Assembly: GCA_031308135.1 (NCBI GenBank)
Contig: JAHLJT010009355.1
Span: 1,611,217-1,675,216, forward strand
Source: Acheta domesticus
Lineage: Eukaryota > Arthropoda > Insecta > Orthoptera > Gryllidae
Direction: 5' to 3'
Length of the DNA: 64,000 nucleotides
Positions within the stretch are counted from its first letter, which is position 1. Every line of letters begins with the position of its first letter. Below the pieces are notes generated by a model. The model saw only the letters and a program-made list of their open reading frames with translations. It did no database searches and was not told where the DNA came from. Positions 10,690 to 21,405 of this stretch are shown one piece after another. The translations under genes were made by a program, and so were the position numbers.

Positions 10690-11030
10690 ATAACTCAAGA
10701 ACGGTTGGACCAATTTTAATTATCTCTGTTTTTTTATTCATCTCCGCCTCGAATAGCAGAATAACTATTAAAATATGCGGTATATAGCGTTAGATGGCGC
10801 TGTTGAATAAAAAACTAAATATTTATGTCGAATGCAACTCGCTACACTTGGTAGGATTTTTGAATTTATATAGTTAAATAAATCCTAAACGAAGCGTTCT
10901 AGAGCATTAAAAAATATAATTTTGAGGCCAAAGGTCTCATAGAAACGTCTTTTCGAATATCCTATTACATTTTTGCTGGTTCACGGCTTTTCAATATTAC
11001 CGCACCTGCTCAAAGACGTGCAGAATCTGC
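10690..11030. repeat. Dispersed repeat F, copy 1
   Basis: The segment 10883-10955 (AAGCGTTCTAGAGCATTAAA, TTTTGAGGCCAAAG, AGAAACGT) matches 43928-44000 in the same orientation with substitutions. The upstream text (AACTCAAGAACGGTTGGACC) is of the kind found in the untranslated part of many insect retroelements, but I cannot assign the class. Confidence 0.5.
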
Positions 11031-11042
11031 AACTAAATGTGA

Positions 11043-11225
11043 ATGAGAGGGACAGAAAGAGGTAGAGACAGAGAGACACACACACAGAGACAGAGTCAGA
11101 CAGACAGAGACAGGGACATAGAGAGGTGGAGGGAGAGAAGGGGTGACGGAGAGAGAATGAGAGGGAAGGAGAACGGGAAGAGAGAAACGGAGAGAGAAAA
11201 AGAAAGGAGAAAGATAAAGGGCAGA
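11043..11225. repeat. Purine-rich (GA)-type imperfect simple repeat
   Basis: Almost pure A/G with interspersed GACA units (GAGAGACACACACACAGAG). A 68-codon plus-strand frame across it is a composition artefact. GGGACA and CAGAGTCAGA motifs recall the 12-bp array at 50341, but no array structure exists here. Confidence 0.9.
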
Positions 11226-11933
11226 GGAACGTCTGCCGGGCTGTGCTAGTTGTTAATATTGACTGAAAATGTTACATATTAACTTCAAACATTTTCTTCT
11301 AAAAGTAGGATACATTAACGCTCGCGATGAAAACGTAAATTCTAAATCGTAGTGCGAAATTAATACTTACAATATTCCGTAAAATCTTAATTTTCATAGC
11401 GATGTGTTTCCGAAAAAGGTTTTATATATTTCGATTCCTAATTAGCCATAAAATAAAATTATTTTGCAACATGGAAGAGCCTAGCAAAAATATTAGTTTT
11501 TTATGGAAGGAAACAATATAATTATTGATCATATGTGATACATGAATATACGAAATATAACCATGAATACACAAAACTCAATATCCGATGAAAACATATT
11601 TTATATTAGACATTTTTTCAAATACAGTTATTGGAATTTTTGTCGCATTGGTAGTGAACATGAAATTCACGTGTTATAGCGTACTTTCATTGGAGTTTCA
11701 TATTTCAAGTAATATTAATCATATTTCTACCTTTAGTCATATTTCTTCCATTTTTCATGTTTAAAATATATTTTTGTCACATTTTAACTCGATTCGAGAC
11801 TACTTGTTTTCCATTCAGATCACAAACGTGCACGCACGTCAACAACTTTTGCAACAAAATTATTTCGTAACGTTCTTTAATCCATCGACAATGCAATAAA
11901 AAAACGCTACAGACAAGAAATTATTAGGTCATT

Positions 11934-12540
11934 TTACTTTCTGACATGCCGATTGCGCAGCGTAGATAATGTATTGTGCTGCTGCGGAAAAAAAAACCGG
12001 CGATTTTTTTAAAGAAAAACTCCTATTGAAAATCACTGTAAGGAAAAGTGGATGTTTTTTTTTTTGTTATGTAAGGTTGCATCAACTTCTAGAACATTAG
12101 CGACCACTATTGGGTTCAACCATATGGTAACTGGGAATATGGCGTGATATGGTTATGAGACGGAGTGAAAGAACGAACACAAGTTGAACCATGCCCGAGG
12201 AGGGATTCGAACCCGCGATCCTTCGGTCTGAGATCGTTACGACACCACTGCTTTAGCGATCTCAGCCACCGGGGAGCGGCGGATAAATCTTGTTCCTAGA
12301 ATAGGCAGTAAATTACATCCCCTAACACGTGTAGTATGAATGCTAATTTTGGGGTCTCTGATACCGAAAGGTCGATTGCCGGCAAAACTTCTGTCTGTCC
12401 GTCCGTGTGGTCAACGCGAACACCGAAATGTTTCGGACGATTTCCTTCAAATTGGCGTCCCCCGATCAATCTAACGAACCCAAGGCTCCGCGAATTTGAA
12501 ACGGGTATTTTGAGTTAAGGATGTACTTCACATTGAAGCT
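11934..12540 (+). mobile_element. TTTACTTTCCC-family repeat, copy 3 (split by SINE-B)
   Basis: The left part (11934-12054) runs from TTTACTTTC through a degraded TGTGCTGCTGCG to AAAAGTGGATG. The right part (12279-12540) resumes with GGATAAATCTTGTT and continues through CCCCTAACACGTG and CTGTCCGTCCGTG, as in copies 1 and 4. A minus-strand SINE-B separates them. The right part extends further than any other copy (to TTTGAAACGGGTATTTTGAG) and gives the best view of the family's 3' region. Confidence 0.75.
12055..12278 (-). mobile_element. SINE-B (tRNA-headed), nested in older repeat
   Basis: On the minus strand it starts GGTGGCTGAGATCGCTAAAG (A-box region) and has a perfect B box GGTTCGAATCC (complement of 12203-12213). 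After GGGCATGG comes a unique body ending CCCAATAGTGGTCGCTAATG and an A tail (the T run at 12055-12065). The copy at 22385-22563 shares the head and this unusual 3' end. Transcription would be by RNA polymerase III; mobilisation would depend on a LINE in trans. Flanks TGGAT/CGGAT suggest a short target duplication but it is imperfect. Confidence 0.85.
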
Positions 12541-14660
12541 TAAACAACATTTTCACAAATTTTCTCAGTAATAGCTCCAAACGTTTGAATTAAACTTTGT
12601 TCTCGGATAGCGTCAAGAACGCTTAAGAGAATAGTGTAGGTCTCATCATTGAAATCCATAATATCTTTTAAAATTGCGAAAGTTCAATTATTTTGGCGTC
12701 TTCCAACAACTGCAATAATGAAGATGTATATTTTTTTTCCTTAATCAAATCTGTTCATCGAAGATAAATCTTCAAATAAGGTCATGTTCAATTTTTCAAA
12801 ATGTATGAGTACTTTTGGCGTAATTTTGAGTGAAGCAGGCAATAATAAAACAATTTCAAACAATTATTTTTGTCAAAAAGGGCTCCAAACATTTTCTTTA
12901 AATTGTTTATTGTATGTACGAGTAGTAAGAACGACAAAGAAAGTGGTTCTGGTCCCACTTTTCAAAAACGCTTTGTATTTTCAAAAATTGCAAAACGATA
13001 ACGTTCTAAAACCACAAATTTAGACATTTTTGCATTGAACAAAATCTGCTCTAAAAATCAACTATTTTAAAAAGGCTATGTACGACTTTTGGATTATAAA
13101 CAGAATCTAACACTGTCGAGCATTCCCTATTTAAATCACTTTCATTCAATAGAACTAAGTGTCTGAAATCCCTAACGATTCTGAAGCAACTAAAATGTTA
13201 ACATTTGTTTGACCTAAGAGGTCAAATCTAAACCGACTCTAAGGCACATTCCTCCTGTTTACGACCTCCAACGCCCTCCCCATCAAAACGATTGTGTCTA
13301 CGAGGCGGAGGATCGATTCAAGGGGCATATCGAGATCTCCCCGCCCTCCCTCGGGTTAATCTGATGTCCCTTGTCCAAATAGTACTACAATAGATACCCC
13401 AACACGGCGGTCGTCCAGCAAAACAGAACAGGTCTGAGCCAATGTACCTCGCAGATTGCATTGGCCTAGTTCGTCAACAACCTGCAAATGCTAACTGGCG
13501 ATGGGGGTGAAGATCGCTGCTTGAAAATGCGACATAAGTAATACACTCTGCCACACTCCTCACTTTCTGAGCTACTCAAAAATATTTTCACTAAATGTTG
13601 GAAAATATGAGTTGTAATCACCAGATATATTCAAGATTCTAACTTTTAAATTCATTTCTTACTTGATGATAAAAAATATAATCACAAAACTTTTATGAGA
13701 AGGTTCCTTTTCCATAAATATCCTTCTGTCGTTTTCATCTTCGTCACACTTGTGAGAAACTTTCCCATAACAGTGTACGTATTTTATTTGAATGACTTTT
13801 TTATTTATTGTTATTTAACTTTTGAAAGTGTTCACGCAGAAGAGAACAGAACCTCGCCATGAATAAAGACATTTATTTATTATTTTTAATTTAAGTACAT
13901 GTTGCATTAGCAATTTCTTTATCCAATATTGATGATAAATGACAAGGAGAAATAGATGAGATGTACATAGCTATAAACCAAAGAGTTCAAGGAGAAATAG
14001 TACGTAAATTTGGTGATACACTAAATCATTCAAAGGCATTAGAACCGAGAGTTGAAAATAAGTGAAAAATCTATGAATATATACATGAATTTACTTAATT
14101 TCCTTCCTTGCAATAGTGTGTGTAATAGTTATGCTTGATGTCATTAGGTTTCGAAATTTGTTTTGAATAATTTCATTCTTTCATTACTTTTTAGTAAATA
14201 GTAGAACGCGCGATTATTGAGTGGGCGGCAAATCTAAATTATCGGTCTAGAGGAGCAGAAAAAACTTTTTTTTTCCAGAGAATACATTTTCAGAGTGTAC
14301 CTGATCTGCACTAGATGGGTCGTCGAATCTCGTATTGTTCAAGAACGTAAGTATTTAAGAAGTTGAGCATCAACAGGAATTAATGCAAAATTAAATATTA
14401 TTGAGAAGCTTAAATTGTTTAAAAGTCAGGATAGGTTCAAAGCACAGAAAACGTATCAAATGGCCTGCCCAACATGGAGTTAACATTGACAGTAGTGAAC
14501 GTTATAACATCAATGATTTTGTATGGACGGTATTTTGTGTGGACATATGTGATCAGGCAGAGTGAGTACATACGTAAGCATTTACGTCAATTGGTTAATT
14601 ATTATGAGACTAAAATTTACCGAAGTGTAAGATGATATTTTATGAGTTTTTATAAAAAAA
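12541..14660. other. Intergenic DNA, no gene recognised
   Basis: AT-rich with a mildly GC-rich stretch at 13230-13560. The segment 12783-12830 (ATGAGTACTTTTGGCGTAATTTT) resembles 58043-58095 over about 50 bp, hinting at a very old dispersed repeat. No coding region is supported. Confidence 0.45.
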
Positions 14661-14671
14661 ATAGAGTAGAT

Positions 14672-14941
14672 GTGACCGAGGTGCCTAAAGCGTGTGCCGG
14701 CTTAGCCCCTCGGTCTAAAGTTTCGCGGGTTCGAGCCCCGCCAGGAGCATTGTTGAGTCCCTTGTCTTTCATGAATGTGTGTCGTCGCGAAGGCCTGTGA
14801 GAGTCTGCTGACGACAGACCGAGGAGTACGTATGTGTCTAGTGTAAAAAGGTTAATATGTGTCCCCAATGAGGGACATAGTGGATACCCAGTGCGGATAG
14901 TCAAAATCGACAATGGAGCTGGAAAAAAAAACAGGAAAGAA
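14672..14941 (+). mobile_element. SINE-D (tRNA-headed) with perfect 9-bp TSD
   Basis: The head GTGACCGAGGTGCCTAAAGC is followed by a perfect B box GGTTCGAGCCC at 14728-14738. The body has GTCCCTTGTCTTTCATGAAT and GTCGTCGCGAAGG, and the element ends in an A-rich tail (GGAAAAAAAAACAGG). The 9-mer AGAGTAGAT flanks it exactly (14663-14671 and 14942-14950), which fixes both ends. The same family occurs at 38015-38262 (minus) and 38572-38705 (plus). Confidence 0.93.
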
Positions 14942-14953
14942 AGAGTAGATAGG

Positions 14954-15053
14954 AATAACGAGTAATAAGGAATAATAACGAGTAATAAGGAATAATAACG
15001 AGTTATAAGGAATAATAACGAGTAATAAGGAGTAATAACGAGTAATAGTAAGT
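14954..15053. repeat. 20-bp minisatellite, five units
   Basis: Five near-identical units AATAACGAGTAATAAGGAAT start immediately after the SINE-D target duplication. The position suggests that the array grew from the insertion site. Confidence 0.93.
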
Positions 15054-15528
15054 AACGAATGTGAATGGGAAGGAAAATAAAAAAGGACTTTCAAACCTAT
15101 TGAAAGGTAAGCAAATATAAAAAGAGAAAAATAAAATAATGAAAAGTTACTATCAATTGTTTACATTTCTTTTCTGTTTTCATAAATCAATGACTGCAAT
15201 AAGTTTGTAAAAATTTTTTTAATATGCCACAAATCAATTCTGTTTACAAATCGGTTTGTAAAGCACTACATTATTTCATAATAATTCTTTATTTCACTTT
15301 CTGCAAAATTACACTGTTTCTCTTAAATTATTTAATTAAGTAAGTAAAGTAACAGTACGTAGGATGTGATGTCGGGCACACTGCATTGAGAAACCTGCTA
15401 TTTCCGGCCAAACGTTTAGGACACTTAGCGAGAGAAACGCGTAGCTTGGAACAACGATCTAAGTTTGTGAATAATTAAACGAATACGACTGGTTCAAACG
15501 GAAGGCATCAACGGGGGAACGGCAAAGT
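15054..15528. other. AT-rich DNA, nothing recognised
   Basis: No gene, repeat boundary or motif of note was seen. Confidence 0.5.
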
Positions 15529-15696
15529 CTATGGTCCGATGAAAATAAGTTAGTGATTGGGATTTGTGCTTCTGAAGCTGTTGCTTCACACAACACGAGT
15601 ATACGGGAACAGGTGCTGAGTGGTACGCAAACTGTCGACGTCGCTCTTTTCCATTCGCAACTATCAAACACCAACTTCTTTCAATCGGACCATAGG
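15529..15696. repeat. Small inverted repeat (possible MITE remnant)
   Basis: CTATGGTCCGAT (15530-15541) is perfectly inverted at 15684-15695, and the arms continue inward for about 40 bp at roughly 75-80 percent identity. Total span 167 bp. No target duplication is evident. Confidence 0.6.
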
Positions 15697-16278
15697 CATC
15701 TGAAGCACACGGCTGCACCGAATTATTCCTCCAATCAGGTTCCACTTTCCATTCGACTTGTGATCTTTCTTTACCCCCCCTTTTCCTCTGTTGCACGCGC
15801 TATGCCCGCACATGTTTGTTCTTAGAGTCCGTAGATACAGAGAGTAGCGCAACCGCCGCCATTTAATATCCTCTCACCCCGTCAAGAACCAATCAGGAAC
15901 TAATAGGAAATTATGACAATTGGTGGCATTATGATGATTTTCATGAATATTAATATTGGTTTGGAGTTAATTCATGATTCTCAACATACAGAATACTACA
16001 CAGGTCCAACATGGCTGTTTGGCAACATCGCTGTTTGGTATGCCGTGGTGCTTTTCCAAATTTTAATACATTTTAAATATATCATGGCCTGATTATTATG
16101 TTTTAGTTTTTGCTTGTTAATGGTATGACTTTTATTGAATATTCTTTTTATATTTTCTATCTTCTTATCTGATTCTTTTCTTGTGTAATTAATGTTTAAT
16201 TGTTTCACTTACAACTCTTTAATAATTTCTGTGTTAAGCACTTTGCACTTTGTTATTTGTGACTGCTTGTTTTCTAGC

Positions 16279-16400
16279 CCGATGATAAGGAAATATTGTT
16301 CTCGAAACTGTTCGAAGACTATTAAATTATTACAAACTAGCGTACCCGTGCGAGATCTTTCGCATGCAATAGCCCACCCTCTCTCTTATTTTTCCATTTT
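16279..16400 (+). mobile_element. Penelope-like/ACTAGCGTACCCG repeat module, copy 1
   Basis: The module opens with a degraded hammerhead-like core (CCGATGA at 16279-16285, GAAAC at 16304-16308). It continues with TTCGAAGACTATTAAATTA and then ACTAGCGTACCCGTGC followed by TTTCGCATGC. A second copy at 18925-19050 has the same order, and 45020-45085 has the ACTAGCGTACCCGTGC part on the minus strand. The association of the two motifs in two copies argues that they belong to one element. Confidence 0.6.
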
Positions 16401-16666
16401 CATATTAAGCCTGTAATATATATTTTCCTCAAGATCCTATATATTTCCTCTGTCACTTGTTCTATGTATATCGCCTTGTAATTGATAACAATGTAATACA
16501 CCATTGTCAATACAAGCTATTCTTATTTAACTTTATTATCGAGCAAAGAGGTACACCCGTGAAATTCAATCTCATAGATTATCAAGTAATCATTTATAAA
16601 GATTGGTTGCATGTGATAGCCGTACAGAGCAGGTATACTACTGAAATAATTGTTTCTATATGTTGA
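16401..16666. other. AT-rich DNA, no gene recognised
   Basis: Nothing beyond short AT-rich tracts. A short GTACACCCGTGAAATTCAAT segment at about 16551 recalls the ACCCGTGC motif but is too weak to call. Confidence 0.4.
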
Positions 16667-16865
16667 TTTTTACTTTCCTGTATACGTACGCATACGTGGA
16701 GAGATATACGTAGTATAGGGAAAGTTATGTAAAGCTGCGCGAAAAAATGACTAATTTTCGCCAGAAAAAAATTCGTTGCCGGGCGCTGATAACGAAAAAG
16801 TGAATAAAACCAGTTGATAAATTAAGAAAAAAAATCCCCTAACACGTGGTGTAGCCAAAAACCCT
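16667..16865 (+). mobile_element. TTTACTTTCCC-family repeat, copy 4
   Basis: Contains the opening hairpin with one change (ACTTTCCTGTATAC ... GTATAGGGAAAGT), AAGCTGCGCG, GCCGGGCGCTGATAACG and CCCCTAACACGTGGTGTAGCC, colinear with copies 1-3. It ends at CCCTCTTTTGTG. This is the cleanest uninterrupted copy and is useful for deriving the consensus. Confidence 0.8.
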
Positions 16866-16979
16866 CTTTTGTGGTTTTTATTTGTGTAAATAGTATACCT
16901 CCTATAGATAAACATTGGTCTGTTCTAATACAATGGCCAAAAATGAACTTGTGCATAAGCTTAATACTTCCACTTGTTT

Positions 16980-17205
16980 GCGTAGCTGCACCGCAGTTTA
17001 AATCGTCCGGGCGGGCTCGCGTCGCCACAGGCAGGTCGACGTGACTAAAATTCAGCGCACGATCGCTGCCTGCCGCAGTTGCATACGGCAGGACGCGGAA
17101 AAAATGATAATTTTTTAAAACGCGGTTCATGCACACGAAACTAGACGCACATCGCTTCATTCCGCACGAACTGACGTTTTCGACTGTCCTCAGCACCGTG
17201 TGTCG
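16980..17205. other. CpG-rich block, candidate conserved non-coding element
   Basis: GC-rich DNA (GTCCGGGCGGGCTCGCGTCG, GATCGCTGCCTGCCGC) immediately upstream of the hAT insertion. No coding frame is recognisable. Confidence 0.3.
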
Positions 17206-17226
17206 GTTTGAGGGCTTGCTGTAGGG

Positions 17227-17827
17227 CAGGGGTGTCTAACATGAACGGGCTTATGGGCCACGTATCAAATTCTAGTTAAGCCGCAGTTCATTTAAGATGT
17301 TTACCCGAACTACTGACATTATACTGAAACTGTTGAATCCCAATCGGGATAGTATGGCGATATAATCTCCATGGACCCATGGTTACCCAGAAATGAACGT
17401 TGCTTTGCGACCTACCCTGTTTATGTGTATAACTTGTTTTCTAACTGTATCTTGATGTACGATTCAATATATGAATATACTTTCTTCATTGGAACGAAAA
17501 CTTTTTTACTTCAACTTTGCTAACAGAAACAAATGTATATTAGATTCGATTTTTATTCATCATACTTAATCCAACGAGAAAATTAACATATCATTAAATA
17601 AAAATAAGATGAATTATGCAATTGTTTAGTGAGAAGGTTGGGGGCTTATTCACCAAGTTATTTCACATTTATAATTGTTTATGTAATTACAAAAATGCAT
17701 AACAGAAGAACTAAAAAGAACTTTGTAATTGGTTGGTATAATTAAATTTTTCAAAGCAGTCGCGGGCCGCACAAAAAAAATTCGGCGGGCCACATGCGGC
17801 CCGCGGCCCGCCAGTTGGACAGCCCTG
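17227..17827. mobile_element. Non-autonomous hAT transposon with perfect 8-bp TSD
   Basis: The 601-bp element begins CAGGGGTGTCTAAC and ends GTTGGACAGCCCTG, so the terminal inverted repeat is CAGGGNTGTCYAAC. The 8-mer CTGTAGGG is duplicated exactly at 17219-17226 and 17828-17835. CAGGG termini with an 8-bp duplication and GGGCCGC-rich subterminal DNA are diagnostic of the hAT superfamily. The interior is AT-rich and lacks a transposase, so movement would require an autonomous hAT elsewhere. The exact duplication and readable ends argue for a fairly recent insertion. Confidence 0.95.
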
Positions 17828-18160
17828 CTGTAGGGAGTTGGAAATGCCCTTTCCATGTATTTGATTTTTTCGGTACGCGTAAGTGCTCTAATTACATACG
17901 TTGCTGATAGATTTTGGTGACGAGTTCGTATTTTAGATGATTGACGTGTGATAGATTAAATGCGAAAATACAGGACTAATTAATTACAGTGATGATTTTT
18001 GCTTCATTATCTTGAATATAAATACTGAATTAATTCGTGGCAACACTTCCAGAAATTTTGAATGTAACTGATAGCACGCTCATAGGTTGGAAACATTGGA
18101 TAATTGTCAAAGTTAAATAAATACAATGGTATCGTTTTCTGATGATTGATGTCAAGAATT

Positions 18161-19113
18161 GAAGAGTTTTTTACAAAAACGACCATAGTCCAAAATTCAG
18201 ATTTCCAGGAGAAGCAAAAAGCTCTCTCACTTCGTTAGTATTATTAAAAATGGTGTGGAATTTGAAACACGGATAAATTGAAGTTCATGGATGATTATTG
18301 AGTGCTAGTCCTTACATTACGTGTGTAGAGACTACATAAATTGAGGTTTCAAAATAGAGTGAGTGTGGCCTTTGATGTCTCTTTGCCAAACATTGCTAGT
18401 ACTTCTCATGAAATCTTAACATCTACAGGTAATAACTATAAAAAAATTAAAATATCATATGAAAAATACGAAAGGTTTTATTATCGTAGCTATTCTACAA
18501 TTTCTGGATCTAATTAAAATGCTTCACAAATCTTCTGCTCCATTACTATTTTTATCATATTTCCCCATTTTTTTCAATGGTGTTTTCACTTCTGTTTCTT
18601 GTGTCTACAAGTAATTTGTCATAGAAGAATTTGTTTTTAGAATTACTGAAATACTAAGAAAGTCTCTGAATATCTGCAAATTCCTTTGGTTTCAACAGAT
18701 GTTCCTTGTACAGCGTCTGAAAAGTATTTTCACCAGGTAGCCGTTTCATTCTTCTGATATTTATCGTAGTCAAATCACCATAGCATCCATACTTAACAAG
18801 GACATGAGGCTTTTCTTGCATTATTTTGAGAATTCTAACTTTTCAACTCCAGAATTTACCTTTTTCAGCGGTAGCATGTCTAAATCACCTTCCATTGTCA
18901 CGGAATCGCAATCTACACACAACAGTATAATCCATCTCGAAACTGATTGAAGACTAGAGTATTAAATTAATACCAACTAGCGTACCCGTGCAAAAACTTC
19001 CGCATGCTATACCCGACACTCTTCCCTATTTTTTCCGTATTGTTATGGGAAAAAAACAACCATAGTCCGACTATATGCTTTTGGACTGTGGTCGTTTTTG
19101 TAAAAAGCTCCTC
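18161..19113. repeat. Inverted pair of ~35-bp segments 0.9 kb apart
   Basis: 18161-18194 (TTTTTTACAAAAACGACCAT) is inverted at 19078-19113 (GTGGTCGTTTTTGTAAAAAG) with few mismatches. The right arm also forms a local hairpin with ACCATAGTCC at about 19060. The enclosed DNA includes a repeat module at 18925-19050. It may be an old DNA-transposon end pair; no target duplication was found. Confidence 0.5.
18925..19050 (+). mobile_element. Penelope-like/ACTAGCGTACCCG repeat module, copy 2
   Basis: Shares CTCGAAACTG, TTGAAGACTA, ATTAAATTA, ACTAGCGTACCCGTGC, CCGCATGC and the CTCTTCCCTATTTTTTCC segment with 16279-16400. The CTGATGA-type half of the core is lost here. Confidence 0.6.
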
Positions 19114-19119
19114 AGTTGT

Positions 19120-20034
19120 TTCATAGAGCTTTCCGAATTGGTTTTGCTCCTTTATTGCATTAAAGAGTCATATCTTTCCCTTCTGTTCTATATTATTACA
19201 AAGTTCATGCCTTTATTTTTAAAATTTTCAAATTATTTGTATCAATTTAATATTGTTTTTTTTATGGTTGCAAGATTGTTCTTTGTATGCACATCATTTT
19301 CTCTGTTGAAGTTCTAGAGAACATGTTACACGTTTTTATTCGCTTTTTAAGAATTGTTTTTCATACAAATATGTGGGAGTCCTCCATACAAAGGTGCCTG
19401 TGAAAAGCAAAATAACTCTTCCATTAATGAAATATATTTTACTAAAATCATTACGGCAAAGCACGTTTCGTCAAAACTGAAATCGAGTCAATGGATTTCA
19501 AAGTTAATTTTTTTTTTTAAATTAGGAAAACTGCCGTGATGTATGAAATGTAATATCAGATAAAAGATTTAGAGACTAACTGAATAAATTATGATTGTAA
19601 TGTGCTGTGCGAATAGATAAAATGAATGTGAACATGAAGTAAATTGTCAGTAAGTGTATAATAGGATTTATAGAAAATATATTATTCAGCTCAATATTAA
19701 AAATTATCTTTAACTACTAATACTATGTTTAATACGTTGATACATAAATAAAACAGCATATAAATAATATTAATAATAAGCTTTATTAAATTTCAATTTG
19801 TCTTGTGTGTCATCCTCCCTTCATTTATCGGAATTCTCGAAGCCTTGTCGCCCCAGTAGTGCTCCCGATTGTGGTTCACTATGGAATAAATTGGGTAGTA
19901 CATGAAGTGAGAGGATAGAAGTAATGTGGGAAGGAAGAGTTCACGTTGAACAACGCACTTTTTCTACTTTAGAGGCACCGTAAACCAAAAACAAAGAAAG
20001 AAAAAAGACAGAAAAAAAGAAAGAAAATAAAACT
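19120..20034. other. AT-rich intergenic DNA, no gene recognised
   Basis: The longest frames here (80 and 61 codons) are hydrophobic AT-rich translations without a recognisable family. Nothing else was identified. Confidence 0.45.
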
Positions 20035-20297
20035 CGTCTGTCCTTGGCATAGACGCCGAGGTCCAAATTGAAGCTTGAGTTATGTGGCGGCTATAAGCGT
20101 TTGTTCCATGGGCGTAGATTGGCAGCCTCCCGCCACCGCACCCAGAATAATGACGAAACGCGGGGGGGGGGGGGAAGGGGGGGTCAAAACGGCAAACGAC
20201 TGCCCCCCTCCCCCTCCATCCGTCCGCCGTTTCCCCTCCCCCAGCGAAGCAATGCATAGCGTAGTGCGACGCAATCTCCAGCCATGGGCATTGTTAA
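20035..20297 (+). repeat. 0.27-kb duplicated module, copy 1
   Basis: Runs from CGTCTGTCCTTGGCATAGAC to CAGCCATGGGCATTGTTAA and matches 20699-20977 nearly throughout. It contains G runs at 20162-20174 and 20177-20183. Open frames on both strands arise from G/C runs. An A-rich stretch precedes each copy, consistent with retroposed units or a local duplication. Confidence 0.9.
20162..20183 (+). repeat. G-run pair with quadruplex potential
   Basis: Thirteen consecutive G, AA, then seven G. A further 12-G run lies near 20567-20578 and nine G near 20846. Such tracts can form G-quadruplexes and are also prone to length error in assembly. Confidence 0.7.
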
Positions 20298-20439
20298 CCC
20301 ATTAAGTAGCAGGATCCTCAGTTGCGGATCACACACCTTTTCCATTGTTGCTTGACAATGTGTAACATAATTGCGATTCTTTTCATAAACATCTTAAATG
20401 AAACATATAAGCAGGTTTTTCATTTCTGACTGCCAGATG

Positions 20440-20625
20440 TTGATTTAGCCGTGATCACTAAAGCATTGAATACTTCTGGCCATGGTGTACATATGACTTG
20501 GGTGGGTTCGAATCCCCATCTGAAACCGTGCTTAGCTGCTATATGCCTGTGGTTAAGTCGCGGGTGGGGGGGGGGGGTCGACGTTAAACAAACGGTAGTT
20601 GCTCCGCATCGAAGTTGACGGGTCT
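20440..20625 (+). mobile_element. tRNA-like SINE fragment
   Basis: A perfect B box GGTTCGAATCC lies at 20504-20514 downstream of a weak A-box region. It sits between the two copies of the duplicated module. The body (GTTAAGTCGCGGGTGG then a G run) does not match SINE-A, B or D. It is too degenerate for a functional tRNA. Confidence 0.45.
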
Positions 20626-20698
20626 TATGCAGCTTAGTTTCGACGCTTTTGCTTCTTTTTATATAAAAAAAAGCTCAATAACAAAAAAAAAAGAGAAT

Positions 20699-20977
20699 CG
20701 TCTGTCCTTGACATAGACGCCGAGGTCCAAATTGAAGCTTGAGTTATGTGGCGGCCGTAAGCGTTTGTTCCATTGGCGTAGATTGGCAGCCACTCGCTCC
20801 CCTCCCCTTCCCCGCCACCGCACGCCCAGAATAATGACGCCCCCGGGGGGGGGGCGAGGAGGGTCAAAACGACGAACGACTGCCCGCCCGTGCCCCCTCC
20901 ATCAGCCCGCCGTTTCCCCTTCCCCAGCGAAACAATGCATAGCGTAGCGACGCAATCTCCAGCCGTGGGCATTATTA
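20699..20977 (+). repeat. 0.27-kb duplicated module, copy 2
   Basis: Copy of 20035-20297 with a small CTCCCCTCCCC expansion and a shorter G run. From 20978 it reads into the CpG-rich block at 20985-21135, so this is probably the original location. Confidence 0.9.
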
Positions 20978-20984
20978 ATGAGTG

Positions 20985-21135
20985 ACGTTTCCCCTCCGCT
21001 CTCCTGCGCAGCGGTTTGTCCTCTCCTCTTTGCGCGCTGCGCCTGACGTATCTGACGACAGCGGCCGCCCGATAGGCCCCGAAAATATTCCCTCGGCCGC
21101 CAGCCGCCCCCCTGCGCCGTCAATGCTCCGGGCGT
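20985..21135. other. CpG-rich island, candidate conserved non-coding element
   Basis: Dense CpG (GACAGCGGCCGCCCGATAGG) with TGACG motifs. It ends at an ATCGATTAAT homeodomain-like site. Composition is the only support. Confidence 0.3.
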
Positions 21136-21139
21136 TGAA

Positions 21140-21405
21140 ATACATCGATTAATCTTTTCTCCTTCACGTTTTTCACTCTCCTACGCCGTCTTTCCCTTCC
21201 GTTTTGTTTTACATTTCTTTTTTCGCGGTCATTTCTTTTCTTGTTTTTTTTCTTCTCTGACTTCCTTTTCTTGTACCTTCATCTTTGCTTTCTTTGTATG
21301 TTTCGTTCTGTTTTGTTTCTTTTGGCGTTCTGTCACCTTTCTTTGTCTCTCCTACGGTAATTAATCCGCATTTTTCTTTTACTCTCTCTTCCGATTGTTA
21401 TTCAA
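21140..21405. repeat. Polypyrimidine-rich tract
   Basis: About 260 bp dominated by T and C without a fixed period. No function is inferred. Confidence 0.6.
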
